Source: an uncultured bacterium
Lineage (GTDB): Bacteria; Planctomycetota; UBA8742; UBA2392
Reading direction: 5' to 3'
Assembly (NCBI GenBank): GCA_938014885.1
Contig: CALLQI010000018.1
Location: 558,001-622,000 of the forward strand
DNA length: 64,000 nucleotides
The translations under genes were made by a program, and so were the position numbers. Positions 7,620 to 13,815 of this stretch are shown here, piece after piece. Numbering within the stretch: position 1 is the stretch's first letter; every line of letters starts with the position of its first letter. The notes under the pieces were generated by a model, which worked only from the letters and a program-made list of their open reading frames with translations, searched no databases and was not told the origin of the DNA.

Positions 7620-9707
7620 ATGTCGGACGCCATTGCTTTTGCCTGCGACTCGTGCGGGATGCGCTATTCCGTCGCACCCCACTACGCCGGGCGCCAGTTT
7701 GCCTGCAAAAAGTGCGCGACCCCCATCTCCGTTCCCACCATCACCACCATTTCTGCCCGCAGCGCGGCCGCAGCCCCGAAAGTTGAGCTGGACTCGGGCG
7801 AAGCCGTAATGCGCAAGTCCGATTCCGGCCGCACGTCGGCGCGCAAACCGCTGGCGGACCCGACCCGCGTGTTCACGCGCCAGCCCGCTGAAGCCGCCCC
7901 GCCTCCGCCGCCGCCTCCACCGAAGTCCAAGACGGCGCTGATTGCGGTGATCGTGGCCGTGGTGATCATCGGTGGCGGTGTGGCCGCCGGCTTTGCCATG
8001 GGCATGTTCGGTGGCAAGGCGGCCGACAACGCGCCCATGACCGCAACCGGCAACGCGCCGGCCAACGCGCCCGGTGTTCAGGCACCCAAGGAATTTACCC
8101 CGCGCGAAAAGCTGCTGGCTGAGCTGAAGGACCCCAACCTGGACGCGATGTCGCTGATCGCGATATGGGACCGCGCGGGCGACGCTGGGTTGAGCGCCGC
8201 CGAAGTGAAGGAACTCATGAGCCGCATCGGCGCGCAGGTACTGTCTGAGCGCGGCGCGGGCAAGACACCCGATGAACTGATTGCGCTGGGCGACCGCTTC
8301 CGCGAGGCCGGACACGACGGCGCCGCCGTCGGCATCTGGAACTTTGTGGTCGAATCTGGCGGCAAAATGCGCCCGCGGCCCGAGGCCTACGCCGTCGCGC
8401 ACGCCCGGCTGGGCCGCCAGCACGTTGACTTCGAGCCCGCGCTGCAACGCGCCACGGTGCTTGAGCAGCTTGAAATTCTGCCCGCGGCCACGACCCTGCG
8501 CCAGGACCTTGAAACGCTGCGCGCCAGCGGCGTGGATGGCTGGGTCACCGGGCCGGTGGAAGGCGAGTTCCGCAACCTCGTGGGCAAGGTGGAAGCGCTT
8601 GAGCGCGAAGTCGAACGCCTGCGCACAGACGACCCCTACCGGCTGCACGTCGCCGAAGAACGCCGCCGCCTGCGCGGCTTTGAACTGTGGAAGTTGACGC
8701 ACTTCCTTGTGATCGAGGAAAAGCCCTACCTGCTGTTCGTCGAGCGCAAAACCAACGAAACCGATGAAGAGGCCTACCAGCGCGTGATCCACGCCCGCGC
8801 GGTAATCTACCAGTTCACCGAATGGTACCGCGCCGAGTTCGCCGACCCGGTGGGCCTGACGCCCGCTTACCCCAGCACTGAGCCCGACGCCAAGGCCCGT
8901 GAAGGCTTCCCGCACACCTACGTGATGCTGCGCGATACCTCACGCTGGAACTCGTATCTGCGCGACGCCGGCTATACCCGGCAGGATCACGAGGGCGCCA
9001 AGTGGTTCGTCGAGCCCGGCACCGGCCGCCTGAGCACCGTATACGTAGACCAGCCCAACCATCTGGATGAGTTGATCAACGCCGTGGCCGACACCGTGGT
9101 GCGGCGGTTCCACCCGCGCGCGCCCAGCAACATGGAAGAGGCCAAAGTGTTCCGGCCCTACGGCGGTCACTTCGTGGCCAACTGGATTGTGCGGGCGATG
9201 AAGCAGACCAACCTGAACATCAACCGCAGCAACAACGTCATTACCTGCACCTTCTTCAACAAGACGCCCAGCTTTTTCGACAACCTCAAGCGCTGGGCTG
9301 GCCGCTACGAAAAGGGCGTGGGCATGCCCAACGCGTTTGGCGGCCACGCGCTGACGATCCGTCAGATGATCGCCTCGCAGACGGACGAAGGCCTGGCTGA
9401 GACCATGGCCAAGAACTTCAAAGGATTTGGCAGCTGGACCGACAACGAGATCGAGATTGCCACCACGGGCACCAATTTCCGGTTGGTGTTGATCAACCAT
9501 GGCTACGGGTTGTTCCTGTTCCTGTGGCATTGCCAGGAGTCCGGCAAGTTCAAGTACCGCAACCAGCTGGTGAAGCTGCTGCACGCCGAAATGCAGACCC
9601 TGGATCGCGAAAGCGCCGAGGCCCGCTTCGCCGAAGCTTTCCGGCTCAAGAATGACGCCGACTGGAAGCGCCTGCAGGACGAATTCGCCAAGTTCCAACA
9701 GCAGTAA
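7620..9707 (+). CDS. MJ0042-type zinc-ribbon membrane protein with zincin-like C-terminal region
   Basis: The protein has 695 residues if it starts at ATG 7620, which has GAGG 5 nt upstream; GTG 7614 is an alternative. The N-terminus is a zinc ribbon (C9, C12, C29, C32) of the MJ0042 style. A proline run (about 92-99) and one membrane helix (about 103-127) follow, so the ribbon would be cytoplasmic and the large remainder outside. The C-terminal half resembles secreted gluzincin-like proteins of the DUF1570 kind, but where HExxH is expected it reads HLDELINAVADTVVRRFH (from H481), so the zinc motif appears lost. Function is unknown; a sensor or scaffold role is speculative. Confidence 0.75.
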   Translation: MSDAIAFACDSCGMRYSVAPHYAGRQFACKKCATPISVPTITTISARSAAAAPKVELDSGEAVMRKSDSGRTSARKPLADPTRVFTRQPAEAAPPPPPPPPKSKTALIAVIVAVVIIGGGVAAGFAMGMFGGKAADNAPMTATGNAPANAPGVQAPKEFTPREKLLAELKDPNLDAMSLIAIWDRAGDAGLSAAEVKELMSRIGAQVLSERGAGKTPDELIALGDRFREAGHDGAAVGIWNFVVESGGKMRPRPEAYAVAHARLGRQHVDFEPALQRATVLEQLEILPAATTLRQDLETLRASGVDGWVTGPVEGEFRNLVGKVEALEREVERLRTDDPYRLHVAEERRRLRGFELWKLTHFLVIEEKPYLLFVERKTNETDEEAYQRVIHARAVIYQFTEWYRAEFADPVGLTPAYPSTEPDAKAREGFPHTYVMLRDTSRWNSYLRDAGYTRQDHEGAKWFVEPGTGRLSTVYVDQPNHLDELINAVADTVVRRFHPRAPSNMEEAKVFRPYGGHFVANWIVRAMKQTNLNINRSNNVITCTFFNKTPSFFDNLKRWAGRYEKGVGMPNAFGGHALTIRQMIASQTDEGLAETMAKNFKGFGSWTDNEIEIATTGTNFRLVLINHGYGLFLFLWHCQESGKFKYRNQLVKLLHAEMQTLDRESAEARFAEAFRLKNDADWKRLQDEFAKFQQQ

Positions 9708-9726
9708 GGCCGCCCAAACGCCTGAA

Positions 9727-9755
9727 TTGCTTAATTGCACACACTCGTGCATACT
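9727..9755 (+). promoter_or_regulatory. Candidate sigma-70 promoter
   Basis: TTGCTT (9727-9732) and CATACT (9750-9755) are separated by 17 nt, about 28 nt before the ATG at 9784. The match to consensus is partial. Confidence 0.35.
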
Positions 9756-9783
9756 GTGCGATGTGTGACTTTCAGGCAACCGG

Positions 9784-10467
9784 ATGGCCCCGAAGCGCAA
9801 AGACCACCAAAACACGCCTTCTCCTGCCGCCAAGGCCGCACGGTTACTGCCACTTCCACTGGCATTGCTGGACGCTGCCGGGCGCGTCACTTTTGCCAAT
9901 CAGGCCATGCAGAATCTGCTGGGTACGGACCCTTCCGGCCAGGCACCGCTTGGTGAGTCCGTCATGCGGACGCTGCAGGCTCACGGCCGGGCCGAAGTGT
10001 CGCTTCCCGGTGGCAGCACGGTGCTGCAATGGACGGCCAGCGCCGGCGGATCGGTGCTGTGGGGGGCCGAAGTGCTTAGCCCCGCTGGCCGCCGACACAC
10101 GCCCCCGCCGGGCGGCGTCGCCCATGAATTGGAGCAGGTGCTGGCCCGCCTGCTAGCATATGCGCCCCCGGGCCTGCTGGTCGAGCGCCGCTACGACGAA
10201 TCCCTGCCCATGCCCCGTCGCCATGAGCCCCTGCGTGAGGCCTTCCGCGCCGTGCTGCAGCCGCTGCTTGCGCGGCTTGCGGCCACGCCCGAGCCCATGC
10301 TGCGGCTGGTGCTCAGCCGCGACGGAACCGGGGCGCTGCTCCGGATCACGCACAACGCGCCGGGCGACGCATTGGCACTGCCGGCAGCGCTGGAGGGCGC
10401 GGGCTTTCAGGTGTCCGAGGTAAACACAAGCCTTGGCGGAACCTGCACGCTGGTGCTGCCGCTGTAG
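9784..10467 (+). CDS. PAS-domain protein with degenerate histidine-kinase-like C-terminus
   Basis: The 227-residue soluble protein opens with a PAS-like fold (LALLDAAGRVTFANQAMQNLLG near residues 23-44). It continues with VAHELEQVLARL, reminiscent of the H-box of NtrB-type kinases, then LREAFRAVLQPLLARL in place of an N-box, RITHNAPG like a weak G1 box, and a C-terminal GGTCTLVLPL like the end of GHKL domains. The kinase region is far shorter than usual and the nucleotide-binding glycines and asparagine are poorly kept, so ATP binding is doubtful. It may be a relic or a phosphotransfer/dimerisation partner. No response regulator is adjacent. Confidence 0.65.
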   Translation: MAPKRKDHQNTPSPAAKAARLLPLPLALLDAAGRVTFANQAMQNLLGTDPSGQAPLGESVMRTLQAHGRAEVSLPGGSTVLQWTASAGGSVLWGAEVLSPAGRRHTPPPGGVAHELEQVLARLLAYAPPGLLVERRYDESLPMPRRHEPLREAFRAVLQPLLARLAATPEPMLRLVLSRDGTGALLRITHNAPGDALALPAALEGAGFQVSEVNTSLGGTCTLVLPL

Positions 10468-10555
10468 GCCCCGGTGTGCGGAGTCTGGTGTGCGGGGTCC
10501 AGCAAAGAACGGCATGAGTCGCCGTCGATCGGGGGACCACCCGAGTGAGGCGGCA

Positions 10556-10620
10556 GGTTGACGGTCAACGGCATCAACACGAGCCCGCAGTAACCGTCAA
10601 CTCTCAACCGTGAACCATCG
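10556..10620. repeat. GTTGACGGT intergenic repeat, inverted arrangement
   Basis: AGGTTGACGGTCAACG near 10555-10570 faces ACCGTCAACTCTCAACCG near 10592-10610, so GTTGACGGT and ACCGTCAAC can pair. The same 9-mer makes up the hairpin at 22985-23040. The gap 10468-10670 has no supported gene. Confidence 0.55.
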
Positions 10621-10636
10621 ACCGCTGCCATCCCCC

Positions 10637-10663
10637 TTGAAGCGTCCTTGATCGCTCTATACT
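10637..10663 (+). promoter_or_regulatory. Candidate promoter of the squalene/phytoene synthase gene
   Basis: TTGAAG (10637-10642) and TATACT (10658-10663) are separated by 15 nt, shorter than ideal. The -10 box ends 7 nt before the ATG at 10671, so the transcript would be almost leaderless, in keeping with the absence of a clear ribosome binding site. Confidence 0.35.
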
Positions 10664-10670
10664 GCCCGCG

Positions 10671-11711
10671 ATGGCCATGGACCTGACCAACCGCAACTGG
10701 TGCCGCGAAGCCCTGCCCGGCGTGTCGCGCACGTTCGCCCTCGGCATTGAATTGCTGCGCGAGCCCCTGCGTGACGAAATCGGCTGTGCCTACCTGATCT
10801 GCCGCATCCTCGACACCATCGAAGACACCACCAGCCTGCCGGCGGCGCGACGCGCCGACATGCTGGAAGAGTTCGGCCGCACGTTTAATGACCCGCATTA
10901 CTGGTCGATGCTAAGTGCCGATGTCGAGCGCATGTTCGCCGACCCGGCCCTGGACGGCCCCGATCACGCGCTATGCCGCAACACGACCCGGGTGCTGAAG
11001 CTGTTTCACAGCTTCCGCGTCGGCGCGCAGATTGCCATGCGCGACAGCATCATCGAAATGGCCAACGGCATGGCCGAAACCGTGCGCCGCGAAATGCGCG
11101 GCGAAGGCCTGCGGCTGCAGGATGAAGAAGACCTGAAGCGCTACTGCTACTACGTCGCGGGCACCGTCGGCAAGCTGCTGTGCAACGAGTGGGCGCTGGA
11201 CCGCAAGAGCATCACCCTGGCAATCAAGGCCGCGCTGGATGAGCGCGCCATCAGCTTCGGCTTGGGCTTGCAGGTCACGAACATTCTCAAGGGCGTCACC
11301 GACGACATCGCGCGCGGCGTGGCCTACGTGCCCAGCAAGCTGTTCACGGCGGCGGGCATCGACTTGCAGACGCTGATCGACAACCCCAACGACCCGCGAG
11401 GCCGCGAAGTAGTCGCCGGCCTGGCCGACATGACGCTGCTATGGCTGGACGAGGCGCTGGAGTACACACTGACAATCCCGGCCATTGAGCGCGACATACG
11501 CCTGTTCTGCGCGCTGCCGCTGGTGTTCGCGGTGCGCACGCTGTCGCTGGCGCTGCGCACGACGGACGTGTTCAGCGAAAACGTCCTGAAGATTACGCGC
11601 GACGAAGTGAAGCGCATCCACGCCGAAGTAGACGCCGCCATAGCCGACGACAAAGCCCTGCGCGCCATCTACAGCCGCGAAAGAGCCCAGGTCCACACCC
11701 AACCCAAGTAG
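10671..11711 (+). CDS. Squalene/phytoene synthase family protein
   Basis: The 346-residue protein belongs to the all-helical head-to-head prenyl synthases, which condense two farnesyl or geranylgeranyl diphosphates to squalene or phytoene for hopanoid, sterol or carotenoid synthesis. The first aspartate-rich motif is intact (DTIEDT, D48, E51, D52). The second, normally of the form NxxRDxxED, reads NILKGVTDD (from N204), so its first aspartate is glycine at 208. The GxAYVP segment after it fits the family. No other isoprenoid gene is adjacent, and product and activity cannot be decided from sequence. ATG 10671 or 10677 may be the start. Confidence 0.88.
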   Translation: MAMDLTNRNWCREALPGVSRTFALGIELLREPLRDEIGCAYLICRILDTIEDTTSLPAARRADMLEEFGRTFNDPHYWSMLSADVERMFADPALDGPDHALCRNTTRVLKLFHSFRVGAQIAMRDSIIEMANGMAETVRREMRGEGLRLQDEEDLKRYCYYVAGTVGKLLCNEWALDRKSITLAIKAALDERAISFGLGLQVTNILKGVTDDIARGVAYVPSKLFTAAGIDLQTLIDNPNDPRGREVVAGLADMTLLWLDEALEYTLTIPAIERDIRLFCALPLVFAVRTLSLALRTTDVFSENVLKITRDEVKRIHAEVDAAIADDKALRAIYSRERAQVHTQPK

Positions 11712-11834
11712 CCCGCAAAACAAGGCACCAGGCCCCGCGGGGGCCAAGGAACACAGCCCACGGCATCAAACGTGGGTCTATAAAATCCGCCCATCAATGA
11801 TGGCCCCGAAGGGGCTAAGATCCACGGCGCCTCC

Positions 11835-11888
11835 GGCGCCAACGACCCCGACGCGGAAATCCCCAGCGCCAACGGCGCCAACGACCCC
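11835..11888. repeat. 15-nt direct repeat in intergenic DNA
   Basis: GGCGCCAACGACCCC occurs at 11835-11849 and again at 11874-11888, with further GGCGCC variants between. The stretch 11712-11908 holds no supported gene. Confidence 0.6.
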
Positions 11889-11908
11889 AAAGCGCTGTAC
11901 CCAAAGGC

Positions 11909-11934
11909 AGCGGCCGGTCCGCAGACCGGCCGCT
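11909..11934 (-). terminator. Hairpin, probable terminator of the HMA selenoprotein gene
   Basis: A perfect 10-bp GC-rich stem (AGCGGCCGGT with ACCGGCCGCT) and a 6-nt loop lies 27 bp beyond the stop of the minus-strand gene. The minus-strand continuation is only moderately T-rich. Confidence 0.6.
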
Positions 11935-11961
11935 GTTGCGGGCTTCGCAGATTGGTTTGCG

Positions 11962-12615
11962 CTACTTGCCATCTTCTTTCTTTGGGTCCTTTTCGTCCTT
12001 CTTCTCAGGCGCGGCTTCTACGGTTTCGAAGCTGCTGACCGAGAACTTGCTGCCTTCGAAGGCTTTGTCCAGGGCTTCCTTGGTGAGCGTCTTGCCTGCC
12101 TTCATCGTGATTGTGACGGTCTTGCTGTCGAAGTCGACTTCTGCTTTTTCCACGCCATCCAGGCTGGATACGGTCTTTTGGACCGCTTTCACACAGCCGA
12201 CGCCTCACGTCATGCCGGCCATCACGGCCTTGTGTACCGATGCGGCCGCTGAGCCCTCTTTCTTCTCGCCCTCGGCCTCAAACTTTGAGACTGAGAACTG
12301 CGTGCCCTCAAAGGCCTTGTCGAGGACTTCTTTGCTGAGGGTCTTGCCTTCCTTCATCGTGATGGTGACGGTACGGGTGTCAAAGTCGACTTCTGCTTGC
12401 TCCACGCCATCCAGGCCGGAGACGGTCTTCTTGACCGACTTCACTCAGCCGCCGCCTCACGTCATGCCGTCAATCACGGCCTTGTAGGTGGTTGCCTTGG
12501 AGGCCGCCTGCTCGGACTTCACGTCCTTGCCGGGGGCATCCTGTGCCATGGCGAGGGTCGAAACGGATCCGATCCCAAGCGCGAGAACTGCTGCCAGTTG
12601 CAAAACGCTACGCAT
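11962..12615 (-). CDS. Secreted two-domain heavy-metal-associated (HMA) selenoprotein with three in-frame TGA codons
   Basis: Read as one frame with TGA as selenocysteine (U), this is a 217-residue protein. It starts at ATG 12615 with AGGAG just upstream and a signal peptide (about residues 1-24, ending LAMA). Two HMA domains follow, each with the metal-site strand: GMT-U-GGG-U-VKSVKKTV (U53, U57; TGA at 12457-12459 and 12445-12447) and GMT-U-GVG-C-VKAVQKTV (U137, C141; TGA at 12205-12207). HMA proteins normally have GMTCxxC, so TGA stands where cysteine is expected, though the spacing here is UxxxU/UxxxC. The domains are near-identical in length and pattern and end in a charged tail. Two separate short ORFs would each lack the metal site and start codon context. 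MerP-like metal or redox function outside the cytoplasm is inferred; metal specificity is unknown. Confidence 0.85.
12171..12198 (-). promoter_or_regulatory. Candidate SECIS hairpins after the TGA of HMA domain 2
   Basis: Downstream of TGA 12205-12207 two mutually exclusive hairpins can be drawn: GGCTGT-GTGAAA-GCGGTC (12198-12181, loop starting GT) and CGGTC-CAAAA-GACCG (12185-12171, 19 nt after the TGA). Equivalent hairpins lie at the same distance in domain 1. Neither has been folded or tested. Confidence 0.4.
12423..12450 (-). promoter_or_regulatory. Candidate SECIS hairpins after the TGA pair of HMA domain 1
   Basis: After TGA 12457-12459 the sequence can form GGCTGA-GTGAAG-TCGGTC (12450-12433, the second TGA is inside the stem) or CGGTC-AAGAA-GACCG (12437-12423). 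Compared with domain 2 the stem pair A-U becomes U-G, so pairing is kept; because the domains are paralogous this is only weak support. Confidence 0.4.
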
Positions 12616-12749
12616 ACCAATCTCCTGTTGTTCGGGTTGGCCGGTTGGCCGGTACGGTTACAACACTGACCGTGTCGCGCGTTATTCTGGCAAACTTGGT
12701 CGGCCGTGATGCCGGGTGACCGGCGCGAGGCCTAAACTTTGGGCTTGGC

Positions 12750-12777
12750 TTGACATGGGGGGGCCTGCGCCTAGTAT
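12750..12777 (+). promoter_or_regulatory. Sigma-70-type promoter of the DksA-like gene
   Basis: A consensus TTGACA (12750-12755) is followed after 16 nt by TAGTAT (12772-12777), 68 nt before the ATG at 12845. It is the best -35 box seen in the window. Confidence 0.6.
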
Positions 12778-12844
12778 TTCGCGGCATTTTCGATTGGCAT
12801 GGCAAAGCGCCGCGGCGAACGCGGGTGGCTCGAGGATCCGAGAA

Positions 12845-13672
12845 ATGGCAAAGAAAGCAGCGAAGAAGCCGGCACCGAAGGCCGCAAAGAAGGCCGCCAA
12901 GCCGGCCACGAAGAAGCCTGCCGCCAAGGCCAAACCGGCCAAGAAAGTCGATAAGAAGATCGTGAAGAAGGCCGAAAAGAAGGCCGCCAAGCCGTCCGTA
13001 TCCAAGAAGAACCAGGCCGCCGGCAGCACCGGCGAGAAAACCAAGAACACCATGGCACGCAAAACCACCAGCGGCACGCCCGGCAAGGGCGATGACGCCG
13101 AAAAGTCACCCTTTGCCCGTACCGCCGTGAAGGTACCGAACCGAGGCATCCTGATCCGCCTCAAGCGCACCGGCGCGGCCCCCGCCCCGGCCGCCCGCGC
13201 GATTGAAAAGACGCGCGACGTGGCGACCACCGAGCGCTCCAAGGGCTCAGACCCGATCACCCTGCACCACCGCAAGCCGACCAAGCCGGAGCTTGAGGTG
13301 TTGCGCGACCTGCTGGTGAAGCGCCGCGAGCAATTGATGGGCGACGTGAAGGACCTGGAAGAAGAGGCCTTCAGCGAAGAGACCCAGCACGTCTCAGGCA
13401 ACCACCTCGCCGACGGCGCCTTTGAGCAGTACGAGCAGGAATTCAACCTGTCGATGATCGAGAACGAAACCGAAGAACTGAAGGAAATCGCCCGCGCCAT
13501 TGAGAAGCTGGAACGCGGCGAGTACGGCGTGTGCGAGTCCTGCGGCATCGACATCAGCATTGAACGTCTGCACGCCATGCCCTACACCCGCATCTGCATC
13601 CACTGCCGTACGAAGTACGAGCAAGAAGGCGGCGGCGAGCAGTACGGCGTGCTGGAAGAGCGGCGCGTCTAG
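12845..13672 (+). CDS. TraR/DksA-family zinc-finger protein with histone H1-like N-terminal tail
   Basis: Residues 1-60 or so of this 275-residue protein are made almost only of lysine, alanine and proline in AKKPA/AAKKA units, like histone H1 tails. After a basic linker comes a coiled-coil segment (about 150-225) and a C-terminal zinc finger (C230, C233, C251, C254) of the TraR/DksA type. DksA proteins bind the RNA polymerase secondary channel and modulate promoters. The coiled-coil tip region DLEEEAFSEE is acidic, and the core ends with the usual LHAMPYTRIC signature. The tail would add nonspecific DNA or RNA binding. It has its own TTGACA promoter, divergent from the HMA selenoprotein gene, and a terminator follows. 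Confidence 0.9.
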   Translation: MAKKAAKKPAPKAAKKAAKPATKKPAAKAKPAKKVDKKIVKKAEKKAAKPSVSKKNQAAGSTGEKTKNTMARKTTSGTPGKGDDAEKSPFARTAVKVPNRGILIRLKRTGAAPAPAARAIEKTRDVATTERSKGSDPITLHHRKPTKPELEVLRDLLVKRREQLMGDVKDLEEEAFSEETQHVSGNHLADGAFEQYEQEFNLSMIENETEELKEIARAIEKLERGEYGVCESCGIDISIERLHAMPYTRICIHCRTKYEQEGGGEQYGVLEERRV

Positions 13673-13729
13673 GCAGCTGAAGGCGGCGCCACGGGAAGCG
13701 CCGGCAACTGGCATACTGGGCAGTGATTC

Positions 13730-13763
13730 GCAATCCGCGCCACGGCGCGGATTGCGGCCTTTA
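13730..13763 (+). terminator. Intrinsic terminator of the DksA-like gene
   Basis: GCAATCCGCGCC (13730-13741) pairs with GGCGCGGATTGC (13744-13755), followed by GGCCTTT, 58 bp after the stop codon. Confidence 0.7.
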
Positions 13764-13815
13764 CCCCGGGCGGTTTCTGCTATCATAGACGTCCCCGGGG
13801 CCCGGAACCTGCATC

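Noticed and set aside
12205..12444. Two separate short HMA genes (11962-12192 and 12205-12444) instead of one
   Set aside because: Each would start within the metal-site strand without a ribosome binding site and lack the conserved GMT motif, whereas the joined frame supplies signal peptide, start and both motifs.
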